Assembly (NCBI GenBank): GCA_001543385.1 | Contig: LPNH01000013.1 | Coordinates: 1 to 58,522, forward strand | DNA from: Candidatus Hemicellulosilyticus sp. P3 | GTDB lineage: Bacteria > Bacteroidota > Bacteroidia > Bacteroidales > P3 | Reading direction: 5' to 3' | Length of the DNA: 58,522 nt | In this document: piece by piece, positions 1-9,464 of the stretch | Layout of the letters: every line of letters begins with the position of its first letter | How positions within the stretch are numbered: position 1 is the stretch's first letter | Notes under the pieces: model-generated | Databases searched by the model: none | Seen by the model: only the letters and a program-made list of their open reading frames with translations | Told to the model about the DNA's origin: nothing | Program-made: the position numbers and the translations under genes

Positions 1-48
1 GATGTCTATCTTCTCTCGTTATCACCGCCTGAGCGGCGAAAACGGGTG

Positions 49-79
49 CAAAAGTACAACCTTTCCCGAAACTGACAAA
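49..79 (-). promoter_or_regulatory. Bacteroidales-type promoter reading out of the left edge
   Basis: On the minus strand, a TTTG box (76-79) is followed after 19 bases by TACTTTTG (49-56), which fits the Bacteroidota primary sigma consensus TTTG-N19/20-TAnnTTTG. It points leftward, so its gene lies outside the window. The rest of 1-279 holds no convincing gene. A weak 6-bp hairpin, CGGATC/GATCCG (228-242), lies just past the end of the polysaccharide operon but has no T-tract. Confidence 0.7.
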
Positions 80-279
80 ATATTTTCCGGGATTTTTTTT
101 AAGAAAATTCTCAACACACGGACTCTGACAGCGTTGCAGAAAAAAAAAATTCACCCCAAAACGGAGTGTGTGAACTGGAATGGAGGCAAAAAGGAGGGAT
201 GGACAGTGGAGAAACGAAACTTGGGGACGGATCTGTGATCCGATCCAACCGGAAGCGACCTATCGTGCCGCAGCGTAAA

Positions 280-846
280 TCAGGGCAACTGAATCAGTTT
301 GTCGGGACCAGTGAGCTGATAGCGGCGGCCGCAGGGGCAACGGAGGCTGTTGTCGAGGCGACGGCCGCATTCGCAGACCCAACCGATACGACGGGCAGGC
401 ACACCGGCCATCAAGGCATAGTCGGGGACGTCGTGTGTGACGACAGCGCCGGCTGCGACCAAAGCGGAGCGACCTACCGTATGGCCGCATACGACGGTGG
501 AGTTGGCTCCCAACGAAGCACCCTCACGCACGACGGTACGCGCATAGACGCCTGCCACCGGAAAGGCGGAACGGGGTGTGACGACATTGGTGAAGACACA
601 ACTGGGACCGCAGAAAACGTTGTCTTCCAACTCAACACCCTCATAGACGGATACATTGTTTTGTATCCGCACCCCGTTGCCAATATGCACGTTGGTGCCT
701 ATGTTGACGTTTTGACCGAACGAACAGTGCTTGCCGATGCGGGCTCCGCGTTGGATGTGACAGAAGTGCCAAACTTTGGTGCCATGACCGATAATCACAT
801 CGTCATCGACATAACTGCTCTCGTGTATGAAGGGGGTGTCGCTCAT
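280..846 (-). CDS. Hexapeptide-repeat N-acetyltransferase, WlbB/WbpD-like
   Basis: A 188-residue left-handed beta-helix acyltransferase. The isoleucine/valine-rich hexapeptide pattern ([40 protein letters not shown]) and the later [22 protein letters not shown] segment are typical of acetyl-CoA-dependent enzymes that acetylate 3-amino sugars in O-antigen or capsule synthesis, as WbpD/WlbB do for UDP-GlcNAc3NA. A short Cys-rich tail (CECG...CPCG) could bind zinc. It is the last gene of the minus-strand polysaccharide operon and its ATG overlaps the rfbD stop by 4 bases (ATGA). The fold is clear; the exact sugar substrate is inferred. Confidence 0.85.
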   Translation of the reverse strand: MSDTPFIHESSYVDDDVIIGHGTKVWHFCHIQRGARIGKHCSFGQNVNIGTNVHIGNGVRIQNNVSVYEGVELEDNVFCGPSCVFTNVVTPRSAFPVAGVYARTVVREGASLGANSTVVCGHTVGRSALVAAGAVVTHDVPDYALMAGVPARRIGWVCECGRRLDNSLRCPCGRRYQLTGPDKLIQLP

Positions 847-1721
847 GGTTTCAATGGGTCTGTCTGGGACATGATATTGGACATGCAGCGTTGTAGACTG
901 TCGGTCCAGTAGGGAACAGTCAGTCCGAATGTCTGCTTGATGCGCGTCTTGTCCAGGACTGAGTAGCTGGGACGCACCACCCGGCTGGGATAATCGCTGC
1001 TATGGCATGGTTGAATACGGCAGCTACGGTCACACATCTGTCGTGCGATGGCTTGGGCGAAGTCGTACCAACTGCAGACGCCCTCGTTGGAGTAATGGTA
1101 GACGCCTTGCTGTACAGGCCGGCTATGGATGATTTGCACGATGGCGGAAGCCAGATCGCCGGCATAGGTCGGGGTGCCGACCTGGTCGAAGACCACGTCG
1201 AGTTGTGGCCGGGAGCCGATAAGTTTCATCATTGTCTTAAGGAAGTTGCGCCCATATTCGCTGTAGAGCCAAGCGGTACGGATGATGATGTGGCGGCATC
1301 CGGATTCCTGTATCGCCCGCTCGCCGGCAAGTTTAGTCCTGCCGTAGGATCCGGTGGGATTGACTGGCTGCAGTTCGGAGCAGGGGGTGTTGTTGCTGTT
1401 GCCTCCGAAAACATAGTCTGTTGAGATGTGGACCAGCAGGGTGTCTGTCGCTTTGGCCGCTTCGGCCAGATAGCGCACGGCCAAGTGGTTGACACGATTG
1501 GCCTCGGCTTCGTCGTCTTCGGCAAGGTCGACATTGGTGAAGGCGGCACAGTTGACAATAACGTCAAAAGGGTGATGTCGGAGATATGACCACACCGCTG
1601 CCTCCCGGGTGATGTCAAGCTCGTCGATGTCGACAAAGGTGTAGTTGTCGGCTGATCGAGCAGCCGCAAGGCGCATATGGGTGCCCAGCTGCCCACGAGA
1701 GCCTGTCACCAGGATATTCAT
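843..1721 (-). CDS. rfbD: dTDP-4-dehydrorhamnose reductase
   Basis: A 292-residue SDR-family enzyme catalysing the last step of dTDP-L-rhamnose synthesis, the NAD(P)H reduction of dTDP-4-dehydrorhamnose. The N-terminal nucleotide-binding motif GSRGQLG, the STDYVFGG segment and the catalytic Y-x3-K (YGRTK) are present. I chose the ATG at 1721 ([10 protein letters not shown]): it lies two bases after the rfbC stop, places the Rossmann motif at the extreme N-terminus as in homologues, and excludes an upstream extension that overlaps rfbC. Its substrate is the product of the adjacent rfbC. rfbA and rfbB are not in this window. Confidence 0.93.
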   Translation of the reverse strand: MNILVTGSRGQLGTHMRLAAARSADNYTFVDIDELDITREAAVWSYLRHHPFDVIVNCAAFTNVDLAEDDEAEANRVNHLAVRYLAEAAKATDTLLVHISTDYVFGGNSNNTPCSELQPVNPTGSYGRTKLAGERAIQESGCRHIIIRTAWLYSEYGRNFLKTMMKLIGSRPQLDVVFDQVGTPTYAGDLASAIVQIIHSRPVQQGVYHYSNEGVCSWYDFAQAIARQMCDRSCRIQPCHSSDYPSRVVRPSYSVLDKTRIKQTFGLTVPYWTDSLQRCMSNIMSQTDPLKP

Positions 1722-1723
1722 GA

Positions 1724-2275
1724 TTAAAAGGGGGTTACGAAATCTTTCATGGATGGATGGCAGCGATCTTTCGCCGACAGCATGACACGGTCGGGAGGGA
1801 TATGCCAGTCTATGGCCAGCATGGGATCGTCCCACGCTAACGCACCTTCGGATTGCGGCATATAATAATTGTCACATTTGTATTGAAACAGCACTTTCTC
1901 GCTCAGCACGGAGAATCCATGGGCAAACCCTCTCGGAATGAAGATCTGCCGATGGTTTTCGCCTGTCAGCTCGACAGCTACGTGCTGACCGAAGGTGGGC
2001 GAATTTCGGCGCAAATCGACAGCAACGTCCAACACAGCCCCCTGCACTACGCGGACAAGTTTGGCTTGTGCATGGGGCGGCTTTTGAAAATGCAGACCCC
2101 GCACTACACCGTACGTGGACAGCGATTCATTGTCCTGCACAAAGTTGACTTCCACTCCGGTCTGCTCGGCGAAAGCTCGTGCATTGAAACTTTCGAAAAA
2201 GTAACCGCGACTGTCGCCGAAAACGGTCGGCTCAATGATCAGGACATCCGCTATGGCAGCCGGAATGATTTTCAT
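1724..2275 (-). CDS. rfbC: dTDP-4-dehydrorhamnose 3,5-epimerase
   Basis: A 183-residue cupin-fold epimerase of dTDP-L-rhamnose synthesis. Family hallmarks are visible: an N-terminal FGDSRGYFFESFN segment, VNFVQDNESLS, the catalytic-His region RGLHFQKPPHAQAKLVRV, and the C-terminal IFIPRGFAHGFSVL. Its length matches the family. It lies 8 bases downstream of the wzc-like gene and 2 bases upstream of rfbD, so it is almost certainly co-transcribed. The two rhamnose genes imply that the exported polysaccharide contains rhamnose or a derivative. Confidence 0.95.
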   Translation of the reverse strand: MKIIPAAIADVLIIEPTVFGDSRGYFFESFNARAFAEQTGVEVNFVQDNESLSTYGVVRGLHFQKPPHAQAKLVRVVQGAVLDVAVDLRRNSPTFGQHVAVELTGENHRQIFIPRGFAHGFSVLSEKVLFQYKCDNYYMPQSEGALAWDDPMLAIDWHIPPDRVMLSAKDRCHPSMKDFVTPF

Positions 2276-2283
2276 TTATTCAA

Positions 2284-4767
2284 TCAGTTGTTGCTTTCTT
2301 CGCCGTAGCCGGAACCATAGCCGTAGCCATAGCCGTAACCATAACCATAGCCATAGCCGTAACCATAACCATAGCCATAGCCGTAACCATAACCATAGCC
2401 GTAACCTTTGCCATAGGAGTAGACACCATAGCCGCGACCCTTCATGACAGGCATGTCGGTCAGCACAATGGCCATGTTTTTAAATTTGTTCTTCTGGTGG
2501 AGCTCCTCAATGAAGGGCAACGCATTTTTATTGAGATAGCCGACTCGCACAACGTAAAGCGTGAGGTCTGCACTCCGGTTGACGATGGCTGCATCGGCGA
2601 TCACCTGTGCGGGTGTCGAATCTACAATGATATAGTCATAGTGCTCGCGGACGCTCTGAATGAGCGAATCGAAACGCTCGTTGAGTAATAACTGAGTGGC
2701 ATTGGGCGGTACACGTTCGCACACGATATAGTCAAGGTGATCGGAGGCCTGGCTGTGTTTGATGATGTCTTCGGTCTGTTGTGTTTTGCCCAGCAGGTAG
2801 TGGATAAGCCCTTCTTTAGGATGTTTCTCAATGGTTTTGGTGAGTGAGCGTTTACGCAAGTCGGCATCGACAAGCAATGTCTTCTTGCCCAGATAACCAA
2901 GGGAAAGGGCCAGGTTGAGCGAAATCATCGACTTGCCCTCGCCCGGTATGGAAGAGACGAGTTGCACGACCTTATGCCCGGTGTCGGAAATGAAAAACGG
3001 AATGTTCGAATGAAGAATGCGGAAGGACTCTGTCACCAAATCATTACCGTTGGCACTGACAAGGATTTCATCGTTCTCACGGCCTTTCGGCTTGGAAGGA
3101 ATCTCACCGAGGATGGGTACGGTGGTGCCTTTCTCCACATCGGCACGGGCACGGATGCGGGTATTGAAGAAGTTGATGAGGAAGACCACGGCGATGGGAA
3201 GGCCCAACCCAAGAACCAATGCCACAAGCACGTAGCGCATCAGGCTGGGGCCTTGGCCTCCCAAGATAGAACTTTCCACCACTTTGGCATTGGCCATTGA
3301 TGCAGCCTGTGTCATGGCGTTCTCTTCGCGCTTGCGCAGGAGATACATGTAGAGTTCCTCTTTGATTTTTTGTTGACGGGAGACCTCTGCCACCGCCTTG
3401 GTCTGTGTCGGTGCGTCGAAGATCCGGCGCTGCGCGTTGGCTTCCTGCGAACGGGCTTTGGCAAGACGGACGTTGGTGGAGTTGTAGAGGTTGTTGATGG
3501 AATTGATAATCGCATTGCGGGTCGCCTGCAGGTTCTGCTGCTCGCTCTTAAGTGTGGGGTTGTTTGGCAGCGCGTTGCTTCGCAACTTGTTGTACTGAAG
3601 CAACTGCTGGTTGTAGATGGATATGAGGTTCTGGATGGAACCGTCCGTGATACCGACATTGGACGGTATCAATTCTTCGGCGTTGGCCGGATCTTCTATA
3701 TACTCCTTGACATAACGCACCAAGTCGCGTTCTGTCTCCAAAGAGACGACGGCGTCGTTGTAACGTGTGCCCGAAGTAATCAAATTGCTGCTTGCAGCGG
3801 CAATGTCGGGAAATTTGGTGCTTTTCTGCAACTGTTCGACCCGTGAATCCACTGCGCTCAATTCGCCCATGATGAGCGATATGCGGTCCATAATGAAACG
3901 TTCCGTCTTCTCCGCAACGATGTTTTTGTCATTGACGGCGTCTTCGTTGTAGACCAATATCAGCGTGTCGAGCAACTCTTTGGCACGACGCGGGTTGGAG
4001 TCGGTGAAACCCAGGTTGATGACGGAGGCCATCTTGTCTACACGGCTTGCCGAGAGACGCCCCGCCATGGATCGCGCCACGTTCAGCGCCGGCATGATGC
4101 TCAACGTGAATGTGCGGTTGATGTTGTCGCGGGAGAAGTAGCGTGTCTCGTCGACAGCGAATGAAATACTGTCGACAAGGTTCACTGTCTCGTTAAAATG
4201 TGCCCGACCCTCAAAACGGCATCCTCCGCCGTTGAGCATTTTCACACGGTAGTTGAAGTTCTCTTTGTCAACGGGGGTCACATCGATACTGATGGAGGCT
4301 GCGACATTCTCCGCGTCACGATTGTAGAGGAATAGCGACAGGGGGGCGTCTTTGTAGTATGAAACTTTATGGAAGGCGCTGTTGCAACTGCAGGTGCTGT
4401 TGAGCCCCATGCGGTTCACCACGTTGAGCATGAGCGCGGACGAACGGATGAGATAAATTTCGTCAGTGACCGAATTGGCTCCGATGTCGTCACCCAAGTT
4501 GGCAAAGACGGCATCCATGCCGCGTGAGGACATGGAGCGCTGGCCCTTGTCGCGCAGCAGAATACGGGCGCGCGAAGAGTAGGTCTTGGGAGTGGACTTA
4601 TAGATAAAACCCGCCACGATGGCACATACCAATACCGAGGCGACAAACCAGTACCAGTTGGCCAGAGAGGCGATGAGAAAATCACGGATGTTGAAGTTGC
4701 CTGTCTCCGTTTCGTTCTGAGGTGTGTTGGAGACGGGCAAGGCGGTGTTATTGAGATTGTTTTCCAT
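2284..4767 (-). CDS. Wzc-like polysaccharide co-polymerase / BY-kinase
   Basis: An 827-residue inner-membrane chain-length regulator fused to a bacterial tyrosine kinase. Two membrane segments (about residues 38-56 and 508-530) flank a periplasmic Wzz domain with a coiled-coil central part. The cytoplasmic kinase has Walker A SSIPGEGKS (about 604-612), Walker A' LLVDADLRKR and Walker B YIIVDSTPAQ. Wzc proteins autophosphorylate a C-terminal tyrosine cluster that controls capsule export. Here the cluster is an exceptional run of about 15 Gly-Tyr dipeptides (about 786-820), encoded by a near-perfect DNA tandem repeat. It lies directly downstream of the wza-like gene, its usual partner. Confidence 0.92.
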   Translation of the reverse strand: MENNLNNTALPVSNTPQNETETGNFNIRDFLIASLANWYWFVASVLVCAIVAGFIYKSTPKTYSSRARILLRDKGQRSMSSRGMDAVFANLGDDIGANSVTDEIYLIRSSALMLNVVNRMGLNSTCSCNSAFHKVSYYKDAPLSLFLYNRDAENVAASISIDVTPVDKENFNYRVKMLNGGGCRFEGRAHFNETVNLVDSISFAVDETRYFSRDNINRTFTLSIMPALNVARSMAGRLSASRVDKMASVINLGFTDSNPRRAKELLDTLILVYNEDAVNDKNIVAEKTERFIMDRISLIMGELSAVDSRVEQLQKSTKFPDIAAASSNLITSGTRYNDAVVSLETERDLVRYVKEYIEDPANAEELIPSNVGITDGSIQNLISIYNQQLLQYNKLRSNALPNNPTLKSEQQNLQATRNAIINSINNLYNSTNVRLAKARSQEANAQRRIFDAPTQTKAVAEVSRQQKIKEELYMYLLRKREENAMTQAASMANAKVVESSILGGQGPSLMRYVLVALVLGLGLPIAVVFLINFFNTRIRARADVEKGTTVPILGEIPSKPKGRENDEILVSANGNDLVTESFRILHSNIPFFISDTGHKVVQLVSSIPGEGKSMISLNLALSLGYLGKKTLLVDADLRKRSLTKTIEKHPKEGLIHYLLGKTQQTEDIIKHSQASDHLDYIVCERVPPNATQLLLNERFDSLIQSVREHYDYIIVDSTPAQVIADAAIVNRSADLTLYVVRVGYLNKNALPFIEELHQKNKFKNMAIVLTDMPVMKGRGYGVYSYGKGYGYGYGYGYGYGYGYGYGYGYGYGYGYGYGSGYGEESNN
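2311..2403. repeat. 24-bp tandem repeat encoding the Gly-Tyr tail of Wzc
   Basis: A tandem array with period 24 bp (unit gtaaccataaccatagccatagcc read on the plus strand, split as gtaaccataacc / atagccatagcc). Near-perfect units occupy 2335-2358, 2359-2382 and 2383-2400 (partial), preceded by a degenerate unit at 2311-2334. Each unit encodes four Gly-Tyr dipeptides, so copy-number change keeps the reading frame and alters only the number of tyrosines in the kinase tail. Confidence 0.9.
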
Positions 4768-4795
4768 AAAAATTCAAAAGATATACAACGACAGG

Positions 4796-5596
4796 CTATT
4801 TTCTCGCCCTCAAGTATGTATAATAATAGATAGAAACAGCCAGCGAGGCTGCTGAAAGAATGGTCGACACGAGAGAGAAAACAATCGGGTCGCGGGTCGA
4901 GTCGCGTTTTCTACGATTGTTGGGTTCGACATAGACCATGTCGTTCTGGTGCAGGTAGTAGTAAGGGGAGTCGAAGATCTCTTTGGAGGTAAGGTCCAGT
5001 GTGCCGATGGTGCGCACACCGTTCTCCTCGCGGACAACGGTGACATTCTTGCGCTGACCATAGATGGTCAGGTCGCCGGCCATACTCAACGCCTCGAATA
5101 TGGTGACGCGTTCGCCGTCGATATTCAGCGTCTTGGGGGATTTTACATCACCCAGGATGCTTACCTTGAAATTTTGCAGCCGCACGGTGACGACCGGGTC
5201 GGTGATGTAACCCTCGGCGATAAGCCGCTGCTCGAGCATGGTGGACAACTCGCGATGGGTCATCCCGCCTACATGCAGGCGCCCCAAAATCGGAAAGACG
5301 ATGTCTCCATCCTGGTTGACCAGATAACCGGTCCGTGACATACCGCTCGAAGAGACACCGCTGGTCCGCACCTGACGGTTGGTCTCTTGGTTGAACTGAA
5401 TGGCGGACTCAGGGGTGGCGCTTTCTACATAGATATGCAAAAGGTCGTTGGGCTGGATGCCTTTGGAAAATTGCCCTGTCAGCACTGCCGCCGAGTCGCG
5501 CGGGGCATCATGGATGTATGCTATCTCCGGAGTGGCGCAACCCGCCGCAAGCAACATCATCAGACCCGCAATCAATAATGGATATGAACACTTCAT
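4796..5596 (-). CDS. Wza-like polysaccharide export lipoprotein
   Basis: A 266-residue outer-membrane polysaccharide export protein. The chosen ATG (5596) gives a lipoprotein signal with lipobox LAAGC (Cys20); the longer frame upstream would bury it. The Poly_export region (PNDLLHIYVES...) is followed by an SLBB-type region (VSILGDVKSPKTLNIDG) and a C-terminal hydrophobic helix (VSTILSAASLAVSIYYY), like the Wza membrane-spanning helix. A plausible -7 element TATATTTG lies at 5713-5720 on the minus strand, giving a leader of roughly 110 nt. It is the first gene of the polysaccharide operon and would form the secretion channel with the Wzc-like protein. Confidence 0.9.
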   Translation of the reverse strand: MKCSYPLLIAGLMMLLAAGCATPEIAYIHDAPRDSAAVLTGQFSKGIQPNDLLHIYVESATPESAIQFNQETNRQVRTSGVSSSGMSRTGYLVNQDGDIVFPILGRLHVGGMTHRELSTMLEQRLIAEGYITDPVVTVRLQNFKVSILGDVKSPKTLNIDGERVTIFEALSMAGDLTIYGQRKNVTVVREENGVRTIGTLDLTSKEIFDSPYYYLHQNDMVYVEPNNRRKRDSTRDPIVFSLVSTILSAASLAVSIYYYTYLRARK

Positions 5597-5712
5597 CGCT
5601 GTGACGATTTGATTTGAAACACTGCATCGCAGCCAACGAAAAAGACATAAGAACATTGTATTCAAAAAATTACAACACCCTTCCGGTTGCCCGCAGTGCA
5701 AAATTTTATCTG

Positions 5713-5720
5713 CAAATATA
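5713..5720 (-). promoter_or_regulatory. -7 element (TATATTTG) for the polysaccharide operon
   Basis: TATATTTG on the minus strand matches the Bacteroidota -7 consensus TAnnTTTG and is the only good match upstream of the wza-like gene. No clear TTTG box is seen at the usual spacing, so the assignment is moderate. Confidence 0.5.
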
Positions 5721-5793
5721 CAAAATAAAATATAATGATCAGACATCTGCATCTACTGCATCTACCGGCGGACGTGCGTTACAAACATTTTTG

Positions 5794-5801
5794 TATCTTT
5801 G
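5794..5801 (+). promoter_or_regulatory. -7 element (TATCTTTG) for the nucleotidyltransferase gene
   Basis: TATCTTTG, 25 bases upstream of the chosen ATG at 5827, matches TAnnTTTG. It supports the internal ATG over the longer open frame, which would begin upstream of this promoter. Confidence 0.6.
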
Positions 5802-5826
5802 CATCTACTTCATATTTACACAGCTG

Positions 5827-6570
5827 ATGCAAGCATTCATTCCATCGGCCGGACTCGGCACCCGGCTGCGCCCACTCACAGACGATCGCCCTAAAGCATT
5901 GGTGTCGATAGGTGGCAAGACGTTGTTGGAACGAGCCATACAGCGCGTGCAGACGGCAGGTGCAAAGCGTATTGTGGTCAATGTACACCATCATGCCGAC
6001 CAAATCATCGAGTTCGTGCAGGGACGGGATTGGGGCGCGGAAATTTGCATCTCGGACGAAAGAGAGTCACTGTTAGACACCGGTGGCGGTCTGCGCCACG
6101 CAGCACCCCTGTTCGATCCGGACGATCCGATCCTGATTCACAACGTCGATGTGCTCTCCGAGATAAGTCTCGAAGAGTTGTTGCAAACACACCGGCATAA
6201 CGGCAACCTGGTCACGCTGGCAGTCAGCCGGCGCGACAGCTCCCGGCTGCTGTTGTTCGGCACAAATCTCCGGTTGGTCGGTTGGCGCAACAGCAAGGAC
6301 AATAGGTGCCTATGGAGCGCTGACACGCCGGCCGTCCATCCCGCGGCTTTGGCGTACAGCGGCATCGCTGTCGCCGACCCGCGGCTGCTGCAACTGCTGC
6401 CCGCGGCCCCGCCACCCTATCCGATTGTCCCTGAATATGTCCGGCTGGCAAAGGATTATGCTGTCGGTGCTTTCGAGCATGACGGACACAGCTGGGCCGA
6501 CGTCGGACGCACGGAGACGCTGCATCAACTGGAGCAACAACACCGACGCCATGGAAAGTTTTTTACATGA
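5827..6570 (+). CDS. NDP-sugar nucleotidyltransferase (MurU/RmlA-type fold)
   Basis: A 247-residue sugar-1-phosphate nucleotidyltransferase. The N-terminal signature GLGTRLRPLTDDRPKAL (about residues 9-25) binds the nucleotide triphosphate and Mg, and IHNVDVLSE carries the conserved metal-binding Asp. The short length without a C-terminal acyltransferase domain resembles MurNAc-1-phosphate uridylyltransferase (MurU) or mannose-1-phosphate guanylyltransferase. The usual kinase partner AmgK is not adjacent, so I do not assign a substrate. Its 3' end overlaps the following addB-like gene by 20 bases, suggesting translational coupling. It diverges from the polysaccharide operon and could supply an activated sugar to it. 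Confidence 0.85.
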   Translation: MQAFIPSAGLGTRLRPLTDDRPKALVSIGGKTLLERAIQRVQTAGAKRIVVNVHHHADQIIEFVQGRDWGAEICISDERESLLDTGGGLRHAAPLFDPDDPILIHNVDVLSEISLEELLQTHRHNGNLVTLAVSRRDSSRLLLFGTNLRLVGWRNSKDNRCLWSADTPAVHPAALAYSGIAVADPRLLQLLPAAPPPYPIVPEYVRLAKDYAVGAFEHDGHSWADVGRTETLHQLEQQHRRHGKFFT

Positions 6571-9409
6571 AATCGCCCGTCGTCTGCTTGCGCAACACGG
6601 TAAGGACATGTCGAATATCTGCGTGGTTTTCAACAACCGGCGCTCAGGGCTTTTCCTCCGCAACTGCCTCCGTGAACTGGGGCCCCGTTCGTTTTTTCTG
6701 CCTGAAACCATCGGGATGGATGACATCGTTCGCAAAATCTGCGGGCTGGAGATTATCCCTAAAGAGTATCTGCTGTTTGAACTCTACGACATTCACCGCG
6801 GTATATCACAAGATGGAGCAGAAACAGAGTCATTTGAACAGTTTATCCCTTTCGGCGAAACGATGCTGAATGATTTTTCCGAGATTGACCTCTATCTGGC
6901 GGATGCAGCACAACTCTTCGACAATCTGTACGAACTGAAGTCTATCGGGGAATGGGATATTGCCGGCGCCGCGCTGACTCCATTCCAACGTAATTATCTT
7001 AACTTCTATCGATCTTTATACCACCATTACATGCAACTCCGCCAACGACTTTCAGAGCAAGGCAAGGCGTATGGCGGCATGGCCTATCGCATGGCAGCCG
7101 AGACAGTGGAGGATTATATTTTTGACGAGGAACATATTTATTTTGTGGGTTTCAACGCGCTGTCGACCTCTGAGGAGACCATCATCCGGACCTTGCAGCG
7201 GCAAGGGCGCGCCACGCTGATAAGCGACGGTGACGCATACTATTTCGACAACCCCGGACAGGAGGCAGGGCGCTTCCTACGCCGCCTGGCACACCAGTTC
7301 GACAGCATTGGCGGATATGACGACCACTTCGCGCTGGAGCAGAAGCAGATCACGTTTGTCAACAGCCCGGAGAACCTGTTGCAGACTAAATACGCGGGGA
7401 ACCTGTTGCGCCAAATGGCTGACAAAGACACATCGGCGCAACAACTGCAAGACACCGCCGTGGTGCTTGCCGACGAAAATCTGCTGATACCCATGCTCAA
7501 CTCATTGCCCGACAATGTGCCTGCAGTGAATGTCACCATGGGCTACCCATTGGAAAGCACCGCTATACACACATTTACGCTCAAACTCATCGCCTGTTGC
7601 AAGAATATACGCGGACAGCAGTTGTACCATAAAGACGTAATCGACATATTATCAGACACTTGCTCGGCGTTTCTGATAAAAAAAACGACACATCGGCATG
7701 CTGTCCGGCAGTATCTCTACGAACGGCAGCAGGTGTTTGTGGACCTGTCCGTTCTGCGGCAGCTTGCCGGGACGCTGCAAATAGACATCGGGTGGATGGA
7801 GCCACTTTTTTCCATCGGACCCGACTGTCCGGACGCATTCATTGAGCTCTGCCGACAGCTGGCTGAAAGGCTGCAGGCGGACGAACTATTTGCCCGCAAT
7901 AAGAAAGATGCCGCGTCGCTTGCGTCATACCTTACGCTGAACGAACACTTTGCAGACCTTCAAAGACGGTATGGATTTATCGACCGGATTGATACGTTCG
8001 AACGTATCTACACCCGCATGGCACATCGGTCAAGCATCCCTTTTTACGGAGAACCGCTGCACGGGCTGCAGATTCTCGGTATGCTGGAGACACGTAACCT
8101 GGACTTCCGTCGTGTCATTCTGCTCTCGGCTAACGAGGGCGTACTGCCATCGGGAAGGCAGGAAAACACGTTGATACCCTTCAATCTCAAACGCGCCGCG
8201 CCGTTTCACCTGCCCACTCACGAGGAGAAAGACGCGGTTTATGCAAACCACTTCTACCGGTTGCTGCAGCGTGCGGAAGAGATTTATATCGTCTATAGTT
8301 CGCAAACCGACGGCTCGGGCAAAGGTGAGCCCAGCCGTTTCGCGATGCAATTGACCGACGAGCTTGCCCGCACCCACCCCAATATACACATCCGACAAGA
8401 AATTGTCAGCCCCGGCGCCGGCGGAACCGCAAGCGGCGACAACCCCGGCGCCGTCATCCACAAAACCGCAGCCATAATGAAGCGTCTGCAACAATTGGCC
8501 GGCAAAGGGTTCTCGCCATCCGCATTGAATACATACCGTAACTGTCCGTTGAAATATTATTTTCGGTATATCATGCAGGTCAGGGAAAATGACGAGTTGG
8601 AAGACAGTCTGGACAAGTCGCAGTTCGGCACCCTTGTGCACACAATCCTGCAGGACCTGTACGGCAGACTCGGCAACCGTCCGCTAACCGTCGCCGACAT
8701 GCTTGCACTGCAAAACAGCGCAGACGAATGCATTGAGGCACATTTTTCAGCCATGGGCAGGGATTTTGTGCGGCACGGACGCACCTATCTCCAGCAACGT
8801 ATCGCGCAAAAACAGATAAAGCATCTTATACATGACGACATAGCATTCATAGAATCAGGCAACAGCCTTCAAATAGCAGCCCTTGAACACCCGTTTGAAG
8901 GCACGGTGGAACTCCACGACGGAAGAGTGGCCAGACTGCAGGGTGTCGCCGACCGGATTGACTTGATAAACGGGCATCTACGCATCGTGGACTATAAGAC
9001 GGGCAAGGTGGAAGAAAAAGAACTTGTCACCGACGACAAACAAGTCGGTGCCGGAGAACTGTCCGACAAGAGCTTCCAAGTGCTGATGTACACATGGCTA
9101 TACCTGCATGACAAAGCAGGTTCCGACATATTAGCACCTAATACAGAATTCATAGAATCAGGCATCTACCCTCTTGGCAACCTCCGGATGAGCTTCCTGC
9201 CTCTGCGGTGGAACAACAACCCTCTGGTCACTTTAGAACAGGCGGCGGGTGTGGGCGCTCTGATAGCCGACATCGTGTCGCAGATACTTGACCCGCTGCA
9301 ACCGTTCGCCGCCCCCGGGCAGACTCAGCAGTGCCACTCTTGCCTTTTTGTGGATGTATGCCCCAGGCACCTTTCGGCCAATGGCGGCGCAAATTGTGCC
9401 GCAAATTAA
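6551..9409 (+). CDS. AddB-like helicase/PD-(D/E)XK nuclease with Fe-S cysteines
   Basis: A 952-residue protein of the AddB/RexB-like family, which processes double-strand breaks. The C-terminal RecB-type nuclease domain has IVDYKTGK (about residue 813), the QxxxY-like end, and four Cys in AddB spacing: one in NTYRNCPLKYY (about 662) and C-x2-C-x5-C near 927-936, which in AddB bind a 4Fe-4S cluster. The ATG at 6551 gives MESFLHEIARRL as in homologues. The N-terminal helicase-like part lacks an obvious Walker A, as is usual in Bacteroidetes AddB. The AddA partner is not next to it. Confidence 0.85.
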   Translation: MESFLHEIARRLLAQHGKDMSNICVVFNNRRSGLFLRNCLRELGPRSFFLPETIGMDDIVRKICGLEIIPKEYLLFELYDIHRGISQDGAETESFEQFIPFGETMLNDFSEIDLYLADAAQLFDNLYELKSIGEWDIAGAALTPFQRNYLNFYRSLYHHYMQLRQRLSEQGKAYGGMAYRMAAETVEDYIFDEEHIYFVGFNALSTSEETIIRTLQRQGRATLISDGDAYYFDNPGQEAGRFLRRLAHQFDSIGGYDDHFALEQKQITFVNSPENLLQTKYAGNLLRQMADKDTSAQQLQDTAVVLADENLLIPMLNSLPDNVPAVNVTMGYPLESTAIHTFTLKLIACCKNIRGQQLYHKDVIDILSDTCSAFLIKKTTHRHAVRQYLYERQQVFVDLSVLRQLAGTLQIDIGWMEPLFSIGPDCPDAFIELCRQLAERLQADELFARNKKDAASLASYLTLNEHFADLQRRYGFIDRIDTFERIYTRMAHRSSIPFYGEPLHGLQILGMLETRNLDFRRVILLSANEGVLPSGRQENTLIPFNLKRAAPFHLPTHEEKDAVYANHFYRLLQRAEEIYIVYSSQTDGSGKGEPSRFAMQLTDELARTHPNIHIRQEIVSPGAGGTASGDNPGAVIHKTAAIMKRLQQLAGKGFSPSALNTYRNCPLKYYFRYIMQVRENDELEDSLDKSQFGTLVHTILQDLYGRLGNRPLTVADMLALQNSADECIEAHFSAMGRDFVRHGRTYLQQRIAQKQIKHLIHDDIAFIESGNSLQIAALEHPFEGTVELHDGRVARLQGVADRIDLINGHLRIVDYKTGKVEEKELVTDDKQVGAGELSDKSFQVLMYTWLYLHDKAGSDILAPNTEFIESGIYPLGNLRMSFLPLRWNNNPLVTLEQAAGVGALIADIVSQILDPLQPFAAPGQTQQCHSCLFVDVCPRHLSANGGANCAAN

Positions 9410-9419
9410 AAAAAAGACG

Positions 9420-9427
9420 TATATTTG
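9420..9427 (+). promoter_or_regulatory. -7 element (TATATTTG) for the OmpA/TPR lipoprotein gene
   Basis: TATATTTG lies 38 bases upstream of the chosen ATG at 9465 and just after the addB-like stop. A TTG at 9394-9396 is 23 bases upstream, slightly long for the -33 spacing. Confidence 0.55.
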
Positions 9428-9464
9428 CAGATTATTATATTGTAATACCATCATGGCAATTCTT

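Noticed and set aside
228..242. Terminator after the polysaccharide operon
   Set aside because: A 6-bp hairpin without a T-tract; too weak to call.
166..912. Open frame on the plus strand opposite the hexapeptide acetyltransferase
   Set aside because: The minus-strand frame has clear hexapeptide repeats and operon context; the plus frame has no family resemblance.
2311..2403. CRISPR-like array
   Set aside because: The 24-bp units are directly adjacent without spacers and are in frame within wzc, so this is a coding tandem repeat.
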